Shown here: positions 16,137 through 25,456 of the stretch, piece after piece
Position numbering within the stretch: the stretch's first letter is position 1
How the letters are laid out: every line of letters begins with the position of its first letter
Source: Promethearchaeota archaeon Loki_b32
GTDB taxonomy: Archaea; Asgardarchaeota; Lokiarchaeia; Sigyniarchaeales; SOKP01
NCBI GenBank assembly: GCA_005223125.1
Contig: NJBH01000035.1
Location: 1 to 39,631 of the forward strand
Length of the DNA stretch: 39,631 bases
Direction: 5' to 3'
The notes under the pieces: model-generated
Told to the model about the DNA's origin: nothing
Databases searched by the model: none
The model's input: only the letters and a program-made list of their open reading frames with translations
Position numbers and translations under genes: made by a program

Positions 16137-19103
16137 TTAGTATTCATGAATAACTATAGTATGGTCAACTGATCTTAAGATATTTATTCCTAATTTTTGA
16201 ATCTCTCTTAATTCATTTAAGATCAGATTTTTGATCTTAGTATCTTTAACTTTACTATTACTTAAAACATAACTTTTGATTTTTTGTGAACAATTTTTAG
16301 AAAGAGTAGAAATTTTCAACTGTTCATGAGTTTTCTTAAATTTGGGAATATTAAAATATAAAGGTCTTTTATGATGATGTCTTGTATCACTTATGATTTT
16401 AACACTTTTTGCCAAATCGGGAATACTTAACATTCCACATAAATAATAGGCTTCATCTTCGTTTTTTGTACCATAATAGTATAATGTTGAATCTACATAG
16501 ATTCTTCCATTTGGATCGTTAATTACAGCTGCAGTCAATCTCTTTGCATTCGGAAATACTACTTTAAAAGGCATTCTTTGATTTTTTTTAACAATATCAT
16601 TTGAACACAACTTATTCCTATAATTAATTCCTATCTTGAATAAATCCTTTTTAACTTCCTTTTGATAAAGATTTTTAATAAAATTCCAGTGCTTTCTACT
16701 AAATGGTCCTAATGTAGAAACAGAATAAGCATAATTTTCATTTAAAGGTAAGAATATAGTATAGGGTTTAAGATAAAAGGGATATAGTTGACGAGAAAGC
16801 GTTGCTTGAAAGAGACAACTTGTTTCAACACGTGCATGTTTGTAAGGTGTTTTTTTCCAAACTCCTTTAGCTTGAGGTGATATCCATGGATTAATTATAG
16901 AAATTTTATCACTTTGAGTGGTTTCTATAACATTACAATAAAGTAAAACCTTAGGAATTAAATCCGCTCCTTGAATAAATTCATTATAGTAATCAGATAA
17001 GTGACATGGAAGGATTTCACTTTTTCTTTCTGATTTAATTAATTTTTTTACTAAATATTTTTCATTCTTTTTTTCTTGGAAATAAACATATGGTTCTAGA
17101 TGGTATTGATCTAAAATCTCCATCGTATTAGCATCTAAATGATAACAATAGAGAGGATATTTCTTAAAAACATCCAATATTCCCAAATTTTTATCAACAT
17201 AATTAGCGAACATACAGCAACAATCAATATTAAATACTAGATCGCTAAATTCAAAAAATTCAATATTTTCAAATGGCTCAAATCTTCTTGCTTTTTGGTT
17301 TTGAGATGAAATAAGCAAAGAACGTGGCATTACGAATGCAATTTTACCTTTACCATCTTTTTTAAGATAAAGATCTGGAACCTTGTACAAAAAAATAACT
17401 GCTTCTTCTATATTAGTTATATTTTGAGCCCCAGGTTTTATATCGAACTTCTTCGAAACTTTTTTCATTGTTTCTTTTAATTTATGATCAGCATCTTTAT
17501 ATGTTAACCAAGGGGGATTTGTGATAATTAAATCCATTTTTTTTTTCAATAAAAGTAAACGTATTCCAACTAAATTATTCAAAATGTAAAGCCAAATATG
17601 ATCCTTATCTTGTTTTCTTAAAGCAAATAAATCTTTGAAAAATTTATGAATAACACGGATATTTGGGCTATCTAAATCTGAATAAAATTCTTTTAAACTA
17701 ATTTTATTTGAGATTGCAGCAGTCCAAGTATCTACAAATCGATCAAAATCTTCCCATACATTATAAAGTGATTTTATTAATGCTTGAAAAGTTTCAATAT
17801 TTGAAGGAGATAAGGCTTCACCGGGTATTCTAAGTTCTAATTCACTATCTAATAAATCAACACAAAAAGCATAGTATCTTCCTAGTTCGATATCTGCAAT
17901 TTCAGAAAATTCCAATGGGTCTATAGAATTACATAAATATATGTTAATAGAAATATTTTCAATCCATTCTTTTTTATTTTTGAAATATAATATACAATTT
18001 GCTTTAGTTGTTAAAACTGCAATAGGATTGATATCAAACCCAAAAATATTATTAATTGCATCAAACCATTCTTCAGAAGGTCTTTCATTTTTTTCCAATG
18101 TAAACTGAGAATCAATTTTTTTATAAGTTTCTATGAGAAAAGTTCCTGAACCACATGAAGAATCAAGAACTCTATCTCCTAATTTATATTGTTTTTCAAC
18201 CATTTTATTACATAAAGATTCAGGGGTATAATATTCTCCCAATCTATGTCTTACTCCAGCAATAATCATCTCTTGATAAATAGTCCTAAAAATATCAGTA
18301 GCTTTTAAAGTGATTATTTTTAAAATTTCGAAATAATCATCACATAATTCGTGAACATTAATTATCCACCTAAAAAAATCATAATGAAATAAAGATATAC
18401 CTAACAACTCGAAATAATTTTCTAAATCCTTAAAATACTCACGAGAGTATTGCTCCGGATTAATAAATTCTTTATATAAAATCAACTTTAAAAGCATACT
18501 CAAATAGGAGTGTCTTAAAAACAATTCCTTGCCCACTTCTTCATCATGATAAGCAAGTCTAAAATGTTTTTTCCACTGTTGAAAACAAACTGTTTTTTCT
18601 CCACTATGATCATCAAAATGTTTCTCGAGACGAGAATATGAAAGGATATATAATGGAGAATTTACTCCAAATAAAATAGCAAATTGCTCTGAATCTAAGG
18701 ATTTCGGCTCTAATAAACACTCAATTAAGGATTTAATTGATTTTTCATTAATTTCACGCTTATTTCTTAATATAAAATCCATATCATAGTACCAAATATA
18801 AGACTCAGAGATAACAATCAATAAAGAAGGATATTTACTCCTTGTGTCAAAAAACTCTTGGACATACTGTTTTCCTTTTGTATTTACCCAATTGTGTAAA
18901 TTCTTATTTGATATTTTATATTTGAAATCAATAATAATATCTCCGATCAAACAATCTGGCTTTCCATTTAAAATTCTATGTTGCGCTTGATAAGTTAATC
19001 CTATTTTATCAAATAAACTATCAAAACAATGCTCAACTTCGTATTCATTTGAAGCCCTTTTCACTGGATTTATGTCTATTTCAAGGTCCTTTATCAAGAA
19101 CAT
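16137..19103 (-). CDS. Type IIG-like restriction-methyltransferase
   Basis: A 988-residue fusion. The N-terminus has a probable PD-(D/E)xK nuclease: 'KPDCLIGDIIIDFKYK' (about residues 47-62) supplies the Asp and D-x-K residues. The middle is an N6-adenine methyltransferase with SAM motif I 'VLDSSCGSGTFLIE' (about 312-325) and catalytic motif IV 'LIITNPPW' (about 524-531). The C-terminal third (about 690-970) is a target-recognition region. This order (nuclease-helical-MTase-TRD) fits single-chain type IIG or BREX/PglX-like enzymes; the fused nuclease favours type IIG. It would methylate host sites and cut unmodified DNA. No other BREX or DISARM genes are nearby. Its C-terminal region is homologous to a separate gene at 19852-20700. 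Confidence 0.85.
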   Translation of the reverse strand: MFLIKDLEIDINPVKRASNEYEVEHCFDSLFDKIGLTYQAQHRILNGKPDCLIGDIIIDFKYKISNKNLHNWVNTKGKQYVQEFFDTRSKYPSLLIVISESYIWYYDMDFILRNKREINEKSIKSLIECLLEPKSLDSEQFAILFGVNSPLYILSYSRLEKHFDDHSGEKTVCFQQWKKHFRLAYHDEEVGKELFLRHSYLSMLLKLILYKEFINPEQYSREYFKDLENYFELLGISLFHYDFFRWIINVHELCDDYFEILKIITLKATDIFRTIYQEMIIAGVRHRLGEYYTPESLCNKMVEKQYKLGDRVLDSSCGSGTFLIETYKKIDSQFTLEKNERPSEEWFDAINNIFGFDINPIAVLTTKANCILYFKNKKEWIENISINIYLCNSIDPLEFSEIADIELGRYYAFCVDLLDSELELRIPGEALSPSNIETFQALIKSLYNVWEDFDRFVDTWTAAISNKISLKEFYSDLDSPNIRVIHKFFKDLFALRKQDKDHIWLYILNNLVGIRLLLLKKKMDLIITNPPWLTYKDADHKLKETMKKVSKKFDIKPGAQNITNIEEAVIFLYKVPDLYLKKDGKGKIAFVMPRSLLISSQNQKARRFEPFENIEFFEFSDLVFNIDCCCMFANYVDKNLGILDVFKKYPLYCYHLDANTMEILDQYHLEPYVYFQEKKNEKYLVKKLIKSERKSEILPCHLSDYYNEFIQGADLIPKVLLYCNVIETTQSDKISIINPWISPQAKGVWKKTPYKHARVETSCLFQATLSRQLYPFYLKPYTIFLPLNENYAYSVSTLGPFSRKHWNFIKNLYQKEVKKDLFKIGINYRNKLCSNDIVKKNQRMPFKVVFPNAKRLTAAVINDPNGRIYVDSTLYYYGTKNEDEAYYLCGMLSIPDLAKSVKIISDTRHHHKRPLYFNIPKFKKTHEQLKISTLSKNCSQKIKSYVLSNSKVKDTKIKNLILNELREIQKLGINILRSVDHTIVIHEY

Positions 19104-19221
19104 AATAGTATATTTTTTTCTTAGATTTATATTAAGTTTTCAATATAAATTACAAAATTCTAGTTCTCTTTAACTTTTTAAATATCTGTTGAAATAAATT
19201 ATAAATGAAAAAATTATACAC

Positions 19222-19761
19222 ATGATACACTATAAATCAATCAAAAATCTTGCGATTAAAGATTTTGATATAATAAAGCGAAAGTTAGAGATAATTGATA
19301 TAGCACTAAAAAAAATAGCTAAAGTTCTAGGTGAGAATGAATATGAGTCAATATATAATCTTGAAAAACAAAATAATATAAAAGTTGAATTTCAAGAAGT
19401 TGGGGAATTAAGAGGAAGAAATATTTGGATTTGGGTAATAATACCCTATAGTAAAGAAAGTTTAGAACTTGTAAGAGGAAAAATTTGTAAATTTGATATT
19501 CCCTTATTAGAATTTATCAAAAGCTTTTACATTTTTAATCAGAAATTTATTAAATATCCTGAGAAAGTAGAGAGTTGCAGAGTTAACAAAGAAATTTTCG
19601 GTCTCCTTAAAGAAATGCATGGTATATCAAGTAGTTATTTTAAAGATTATGAATGGGAACAAATTCAAAACTCAGATACTTGGATAAAAACACAAGCCGA
19701 AATCGCGCGAGAATTTGTCGCAGATAAATTATTGAATGAATCTAAAGCATTACTTTGTTAA
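19222..19761 (+). CDS. Unrecognised protein in the restriction-modification locus
   Basis: A 179-residue, mostly helical protein with no motif I recognise. It has a central strand pair 'GRNIWIWVIIPYSKE' flanked by helices, and ends with a helix rich in Ala/Glu. No signal peptide or membrane segment. It is divergent from the methyltransferase gene (118 bases between starts) and 90 bases upstream of the stand-alone recognition-domain gene on the same strand, so it may be co-transcribed with that gene. It could be an accessory or control protein of the system, but nothing in its sequence proves this. Confidence 0.5.
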   Translation: MIHYKSIKNLAIKDFDIIKRKLEIIDIALKKIAKVLGENEYESIYNLEKQNNIKVEFQEVGELRGRNIWIWVIIPYSKESLELVRGKICKFDIPLLEFIKSFYIFNQKFIKYPEKVESCRVNKEIFGLLKEMHGISSSYFKDYEWEQIQNSDTWIKTQAEIAREFVADKLLNESKALLC

Positions 19762-19851
19762 AATTATCATCCATGTAAGCTTTTAATTATCTTTTTTATT
19801 TAGTAATGTAATAAATTATATTTTTAAATCATTAATTCTAATAAGCTCTTA

Positions 19852-20700
19852 ATGCTTTCATCCCAATATAAAAGTAAATTTTCACAAGGAGCTAATCTCT
19901 TTCCACGAAGTCTAATATTTTTCGAAATTGAAGAAAAGAGAGATGGAACTCTTATTATTACATCTGATTTAGATGTATTATCCCGCTCAAAAAAAAAATG
20001 GGAGTATAGATTTCAAAGAAAAGAAATTGAAAGAGAGTTCCGATTTAAAACATTTTTAAATAAGGATTTAATACCCTTCTTTATAAAAAGCAAAAAGAAT
20101 GTGTTCCTTCCTATTAATGCAGATTTTAATTATGGCATTCAATTTCTAAAAGATTATCCTAAAGCTTCTGAATTTTATGAAGAAATAAATAATTTCTATA
20201 TAGATAATAAAAAAAAAACAAGTAAAATTAATACTTTGTTTGCGAGTTTGAACTATGGGAATAAACTAAAAAAACAACAAAAAAGCAATTCCAATATTGT
20301 TGTATATAATGCTAGTGGCTCTAGTTTGAATGCTTCTGTCATAGATAATGAAAAACAAAAAGTTATTATCGGATCTGAAAATTATTATTATTCCACTAAT
20401 TCAAAAAATGAAGCTTATTACTTATCAGCAATATTAAATGACCCTAATTTATCAAAGAATATAAAATTAATAAAAAGCTCAAGACATATTCATAAAAGAG
20501 TTTTCGATTTTCCAATTCCTACTTATGACAAAAATGAGATTTTACATAAGCGATTAACAAAAATAGGTAAAAAATGCGAGTTATTAGTTTATGATTTAGT
20601 TATGAATAATCCACGCATAAGTACCGAGAAAGTTAAGACGATATTATATCAAAAACTAATTAAGATACAAAAATTAACTGAACAAGTTTTTTTAGAATAA
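19852..20700 (+). CDS. Stand-alone target-recognition domain, homologous to the methyltransferase C-terminus
   Basis: A 282-residue protein that aligns along its length with the last 290 or so residues of the 988-residue enzyme on the other strand. Matching stretches are 'FSQGANLFPR' with 'FIQGADLIPK', 'VFLPINADFNY' with 'IFLPLNENYAY', 'NYGNKL' with 'NYRNKL', 'NEAYYLSAIL' with 'DEAYYLCGML', and 'SRHIHKR' with 'TRHHHKR'. It lacks methyltransferase and nuclease motifs. Its ATG falls at the domain border, which favours a genuine separate specificity subunit over a random fragment, though a relic of a lost second enzyme remains possible. Divergence between the two is large, so they may recognise different DNA sequences. 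Confidence 0.75.
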   Translation: MLSSQYKSKFSQGANLFPRSLIFFEIEEKRDGTLIITSDLDVLSRSKKKWEYRFQRKEIEREFRFKTFLNKDLIPFFIKSKKNVFLPINADFNYGIQFLKDYPKASEFYEEINNFYIDNKKKTSKINTLFASLNYGNKLKKQQKSNSNIVVYNASGSSLNASVIDNEKQKVIIGSENYYYSTNSKNEAYYLSAILNDPNLSKNIKLIKSSRHIHKRVFDFPIPTYDKNEILHKRLTKIGKKCELLVYDLVMNNPRISTEKVKTILYQKLIKIQKLTEQVFLE

Positions 20701-20795
20701 TATTATATTATTTTTTTACAAAACTTTATCTTCCTTAATTTATTTATTTAAATTGATAATGTGTGAAAAAGAAAACGTGATAGTGAAAAACAAAA

Positions 20796-21944
20796 TTGAG
20801 TTTTATAGATTTAGGTATTAGTGAAAAAAATAATAGTGCTTTAAAAAAATTAAATATTTTAAAACCTACACCTGTCCAGAAAAAAGCAATTCCACTTGTT
20901 TTAAACGGCAACCATTTGATGACCCAAGCTAAAACGGGTACTGGAAAAACTTTAGCTTTTATTCTCCCTATTATTGAGCAGTTAAAGTACGTTAATAATG
21001 AAGCATTAATTTTAGTTCCCACAAGAGAGCTTGCTAAACAAATAAATAGTGTTATTAAGGACTTAGGAAATCCTAAAGTTAAATCGATGACTATTTATGG
21101 TGGTGTCTCTATAAATAATCAAATTCAGAAATTAAAGAATGGTGTTAATATTATTGTTGGGACCCCAGGTAGAATCATTGATCTTTATAAAAGAAGAGAG
21201 CTGAAGCTCCAGAATATCCGATTTGCAGTTCTCGATGAAGGCGACAGATTGTGGGACATGGGTTTCGCTCCTGATGTAAAGTATATTCTAAATCAAATTA
21301 AATCATCATATCAGTTTATGCTTTTTTCAGCGACTTTAGATTCTGATATGAGGAAATTAGTCCAAAAATATTCAAAAAATAAATTTGAATTTTTAAATTT
21401 AAGTCGGGATAATTTAACTGTTGGAAATACAACTCAGGTCTATTATTTAGTTGAAAGGTTTGAGGAAAAATTTAAAACTTTTGTTAGAATTTTAAAGCTT
21501 GAAAAACCAAAGCATGCGCTAGTATTTGTAAATACAAAGAAAACCGCATCTTGGTTAGAAAAAAGATTGAAAACATATAAGGGTATAAATTTCAGAGTAG
21601 GGATTATATCTGGAAATTTATCACAATTCCAGAGAGAAAATGTCTTACACAAATTTAAGACACACAATATTAATTTATTAATAGGTACTGATGTAGCATC
21701 GAGGGGTCTTGATATAGATAATATCTCTCATGTATTTAATTATGATATCCCTAAATTTCCTGATAATTATATTCATCGAATAGGACGTACTTCACGAATG
21801 AGTAAAAAGGGAGTTGCTATTACACTTTGTTTAAAAGATGAATATGAATACTTATGTCACATTGAAGGTTTAATCGGTAAAGAAATTAAATTAAGAACCT
21901 TATATAATAGAGATATGAAGAATTATAATAATCCTTTTTATTGA
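20796..21944 (+). CDS. DEAD-box-family RNA helicase with DEGD motif II
   Basis: A 382-residue DEAD-box helicase core. Q motif 'LKPTPVQKKAIP', Walker A 'AKTGTGKT' (about residues 45-52), 'PTRELAKQ', 'GTPGRIIDLY', motif II 'VLDEGDRLWDMGF', 'SAT', 'GTDVASRGLDI' and 'HRIGRTSRM' are all present and in order. Motif II is DEGD rather than DEAD; the Asp and Glu that hold Mg-ATP are kept. Such helicases unwind short RNA duplexes in ribosome assembly, decay or cold response. The start is TTG at 20796; an in-frame stop lies four codons upstream, so a longer start is excluded. Length is that of a minimal two-RecA-domain enzyme without extensions. Confidence 0.92.
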   Translation: MSFIDLGISEKNNSALKKLNILKPTPVQKKAIPLVLNGNHLMTQAKTGTGKTLAFILPIIEQLKYVNNEALILVPTRELAKQINSVIKDLGNPKVKSMTIYGGVSINNQIQKLKNGVNIIVGTPGRIIDLYKRRELKLQNIRFAVLDEGDRLWDMGFAPDVKYILNQIKSSYQFMLFSATLDSDMRKLVQKYSKNKFEFLNLSRDNLTVGNTTQVYYLVERFEEKFKTFVRILKLEKPKHALVFVNTKKTASWLEKRLKTYKGINFRVGIISGNLSQFQRENVLHKFKTHNINLLIGTDVASRGLDIDNISHVFNYDIPKFPDNYIHRIGRTSRMSKKGVAITLCLKDEYEYLCHIEGLIGKEIKLRTLYNRDMKNYNNPFY

Positions 21945-21954
21945 TATTTCTGTC

Positions 21955-24900
21955 TTAAACAAATTTTTCTTTCCAATTTTCTAATTCAGCTAAAAATTCC
22001 TCTTTAATTTCATCTTCTAAAGGTTCTTTTATAGATCTTAGTTTACTTATCCATTGCCTTATTACATTCACTGCTACGGCACCATGAGATTGTAAAAGAA
22101 TATCAGCAATATTCTGTAAATTATCACTTAATTCATTGCCGTTATGAGTTGGAGCATTCTGTATCAAAGCATTGAATTTGTCATTTAAAGTTCCTCCGTT
22201 CCCAATTCCACTTCCTTCACTAGATTCTTCAATCATCTCAAACGAGGGACTAAAATCTAATCCAGTCTCGTCATCTTCGGTTGAATATTTTTGTTTTAAC
22301 TTTAAAAATTCTACTTCAAAGTCTTCTTTAATTTCAGTTTCAAGAGGCGTTCTAATCATTCGCAGTTTACTTACCCAATCTTTGATTCCCTTGAGAGCCA
22401 TGGAATATCCTTCAGTTTCTAAAATAATATCAACTATATTTTGTAATAACTTACTGATTTCAGTTCCACTTAATTGCCCTAGGTTTGCTTGGATCTTATT
22501 AAATATTTCATTCCTTTCTATTTCAGGAGCAATCTTATCTGTATCATCAGTAGCAGAAGTGTCTGCTTCATCGCCAAATTGAGATTGTGAAAGACCAGGA
22601 CTAATATATTCTTCTTCAAAAATTGATGAAGTTGTTTCTTGTTTCGATGTAGTTTGTTGAGACTGTTCAAAAGTCTCAGTAGGTATTTCTTTTGATAGTA
22701 TGGAAGAAGATGATGCTTGCTGTAATATTCCGTTTTTCCACTTTAAAAGATCTTTTCTTATTTTTTCTTTAAATGGTTCTTCTAGCATATCTTCTACGGT
22801 GGATAAACTCTTCTTCCACTCGATAATTTCAGAATATCCTTGTAATTTTAAAATTACTTCTATAAATTTATCAATTTGTTCACCAATTTCTACACCTTTC
22901 AGCTCATCAATCTTGTCTAGTAGAATCTCAAATAAGTTATTGATTTTTTCTGGATCAAGTGGTTCAATTACAGTATCCTCTATGATAATCTCACCCTCAA
23001 TTTTCTCTTTCGTTTCAGTTTCTAAAAGAGGAGGTCTAAATTCTGGAGGATAAATTAATTCTAATGTCGAGAATTTTTTGTTTAGTTTATTAAGCTCGTT
23101 AATAACATATTCTTTCATTTCATCATTTAATGGATGATATGATTTTTCTAATTTGCCAGCTAATAATTTAAGTTCCAAAATATCAAGAGAAATTCCATCT
23201 TTTTCAAAAGCAACATCTAACAATCTTTTTAATCTTTTACTGATTTTTTTTCCTATATAATCATTGATATTTTCAATAATTTCATTAAATCCTCTATTTA
23301 TTTCAATTTCCTTAGGATGTTTTGCTTTATTCCTGATTTCTTCAATTAGAGGTCTAATTATCTCTAATGTAGGTTTATATGACGTGAAAAAGCCACTTAT
23401 CTCAAATGTGGGTTTAATACTTGTTTGATGGTAAACTCCAAAAGCCAAATATGAATCATCTCCAAGAATAGCAAAAATGCTATTATTTTTTAATTGTAAA
23501 TATTCAGTATTCGCTTTATTTGCAAAGGCTAAAGCGTGCTTACTATCATGAGATTCTGATGAAATTAGTTGCAATTGTAATCCCATGGATTGAGGTTTTT
23601 CTTTAGAGAATTTCTCTTTTAATTCATCAACCAATTCTTTTTCTGGTTCTTCCTCTTTTTTTTTCACTTTTAAATAGTCTTTCTTCCACTTTCCAATATT
23701 TTCCAGAAGTAAATATTGCGTATTTGAATCTAGATGTTTTCTAATAACTAAGAGTCTATTCAGCCACCCCTGTATACTATCTAGAGTAGCAGATTCGGGG
23801 TTTACTTCAGAAATTGATGATAAAACCTCAGCGATATCGTGAGTTAATTCAAATCCTTTTAATTCAGCCACCTTTTTAGATGTAAGGTCAAGTTTCTCTT
23901 CAATCTCTTTTTTTTGTTTTTTAGTAATTGAAGGTCCTTTACGTGCAGACTTTTTAGGTGTTACTGGAGCTACTTTTTTCTCTAAACTAATATCTTCAGA
24001 GTAATCTAACTCAAAATTCTCTAAGGGAATAAATTTTTTGATATTAGGAACTATAATTGTTAAATTATGAGTACATTTGTCTAATAATATAGCAATAATT
24101 TCTTTAATTTTCTCATAATTGTTAATAGACCAAAATTTTTCAATTGAACCCTTATTTACGCTAATATAATTTTTTAAAATATCATTTACTGAGTTTTTAA
24201 TGGACTCAATTTTATCTGAAGGGACAGAACCAGGGACTCTAGAGATTTCGTTAACTCCTTTTTCTATTGACTCTCCTAACCTTCTTATAAATATCTTAAA
24301 TGCCTCAATCTGAGAAGTTTTATCAGGAGTAGCCATTTCTTTCACGATACCTCCAAATTGGGCAAACATATTTGTTACAATTTCTTCTGATTCTGTAATT
24401 TTCTGTTTAACTAAATTGATGAGTTTACTAAAATCACGAGCATCCACTCCGGATTGCATTTTAAGAGGTGAGATCATCCCTATAACATCATTTAATATTA
24501 CTTGAGCAAATTTCTTTACATTTTCTTCAACTTCAGCTAAAATTTCTGTTGTTTGAATGGCACTATCTTGAGAACTAATCGCATCGATTAAATCACCAGT
24601 AATATTTTCGATATCCTGGTATAATGCTTCCTGAAATCCCTCTAGCGTAGGAGTTTTCTTTGAATCCTTAACTTCATTATCTTTAGGACCTTTATATAAT
24701 TCAGTTATACTATTGAGCATTGCTGCGAATGGTGGTATAATAATATAGTGTGTTAATGATTCTGAATATTTAGGGTTAATCAGGATAATTAATTTTTTCT
24801 CTATAAGTTCATCAAGAGTCTGTTTCATTTCTTTTTCTGAGAGATCTGGGATAATACTTTGGATTTCACTAAAAGTATATGGAGATTTCCCTAATCCTTC

Positions 24901-24957
24901 AATATAAATTCTGATAGCATTATCAGAAAGGCCAAATGATTTCAAAAGAGTTTTCAA
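21955..24957 (-). CDS. 1000-residue wHTH protein with four helical repeats
   Basis: A large acidic, helical protein. Residues 1-85 form a winged helix like TrmB-family regulators ('LKSFGLSDNAIRIYIEGLGK', a recognition-type helix, then a wing). Residues about 450-550 have an alpha/beta pattern that may sense the C-terminal region or a ligand ('FAILGDDSYLAFGVYHQ'). Four copies of a repeat of about 75 residues occur near 355-430, 660-735, 800-880 and 915-1000. Each has L/I-x-G-x-E-I/L...ILxxxGxxxxxxxIxxWxxxLxxIRxPLxxEIKExF. Acidic linkers separate them. It is not a known enzyme; a cytosolic scaffold or DNA-linked regulator is possible. It is divergent from the kinase remnant. Confidence 0.6.
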   Translation of the reverse strand: MKTLLKSFGLSDNAIRIYIEGLGKSPYTFSEIQSIIPDLSEKEMKQTLDELIEKKLIILINPKYSESLTHYIIIPPFAAMLNSITELYKGPKDNEVKDSKKTPTLEGFQEALYQDIENITGDLIDAISSQDSAIQTTEILAEVEENVKKFAQVILNDVIGMISPLKMQSGVDARDFSKLINLVKQKITESEEIVTNMFAQFGGIVKEMATPDKTSQIEAFKIFIRRLGESIEKGVNEISRVPGSVPSDKIESIKNSVNDILKNYISVNKGSIEKFWSINNYEKIKEIIAILLDKCTHNLTIIVPNIKKFIPLENFELDYSEDISLEKKVAPVTPKKSARKGPSITKKQKKEIEEKLDLTSKKVAELKGFELTHDIAEVLSSISEVNPESATLDSIQGWLNRLLVIRKHLDSNTQYLLLENIGKWKKDYLKVKKKEEEPEKELVDELKEKFSKEKPQSMGLQLQLISSESHDSKHALAFANKANTEYLQLKNNSIFAILGDDSYLAFGVYHQTSIKPTFEISGFFTSYKPTLEIIRPLIEEIRNKAKHPKEIEINRGFNEIIENINDYIGKKISKRLKRLLDVAFEKDGISLDILELKLLAGKLEKSYHPLNDEMKEYVINELNKLNKKFSTLELIYPPEFRPPLLETETKEKIEGEIIIEDTVIEPLDPEKINNLFEILLDKIDELKGVEIGEQIDKFIEVILKLQGYSEIIEWKKSLSTVEDMLEEPFKEKIRKDLLKWKNGILQQASSSSILSKEIPTETFEQSQQTTSKQETTSSIFEEEYISPGLSQSQFGDEADTSATDDTDKIAPEIERNEIFNKIQANLGQLSGTEISKLLQNIVDIILETEGYSMALKGIKDWVSKLRMIRTPLETEIKEDFEVEFLKLKQKYSTEDDETGLDFSPSFEMIEESSEGSGIGNGGTLNDKFNALIQNAPTHNGNELSDNLQNIADILLQSHGAVAVNVIRQWISKLRSIKEPLEDEIKEEFLAELENWKEKFV

Positions 24958-25071
24958 ATATAAAACCTCAATTATCTATTTAAAATTTTGAACTTAATTC
25001 ACTTATAATATCATGAAAAAACTTACTTTTTAATATTCTGAAAAAAAAAATTTAGAGGAAGAAATTCATGA

Positions 25072-25341
25072 AATTCTAAAACGCTAGTTGATAGGAAAAA
25101 TTTTATCAAGATGGAATTTAGTGATAATGGAATTGGAGTACCAGAGGATAGAAAAGAAATAATATTTAAACGGGGCAATAGAGAACTAAAAGGGTCTAAA
25201 GGTATGGGAATAGGGCTATCTCTTGTGAAAAAAATTATCAAGGGATACAATGGAAAAATATGGGTTGAGGATAAAGTGAAAGGTGATTATTCTCAAGGAA
25301 GTAATTTTATCCTTTTAATTCCAGAAATCATTCAATATTAA
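25072..25341 (+). pseudogene. Histidine-kinase ATPase-domain remnant
   Basis: The frame open from 25072 encodes the end of a HATPase_c domain: 'IKMEFSDNGIGVPEDRKEII' (G1 box), 'GMGIGLSLVKKII' (G2 box) and a terminal strand 'SNFILLIPE'. The N box, the phospho-accepting His and all sensor domains are missing. The frame is closed by a stop at 25069-25071, and no good ribosome site precedes the ATG at 25111. ATP binding without the N box is unlikely. In another frame just upstream, 'EEIHEILKR' before a stop may be a further remnant. It is read here as a decayed kinase gene; a short expressed protein from 25111 is the alternative. Confidence 0.6.
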
Positions 25342-25456
25342 TTATTATGTTATAAGAGATGTTATTTTGATATTAGACTTAGTAATCTTAATAGAGTTAG
25401 CTTTATTCTAAAAAAAGCAAAAATTATAATTAATATTAGGAATAAAAATTAATATT

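Noticed and set aside
16137-20700. A BREX or DISARM defence island
   Set aside because: Only the PglX-like methyltransferase layout is shared. No PglZ, BrxC, DrmA/B or other core genes are in the window, and the enzyme has a fused nuclease.
21235-21250. DEGD in motif II as evidence of a dead helicase
   Set aside because: The Asp and Glu that bind Mg-ATP are kept and all other motifs are intact; the Ala-to-Gly change alone does not indicate loss.
22172-23053. Plus-strand frames of 117-136 codons within the 1000-residue gene
   Set aside because: Ser/Ile/Phe-rich antisense peptides opposite a long repeat-bearing protein; shadows.
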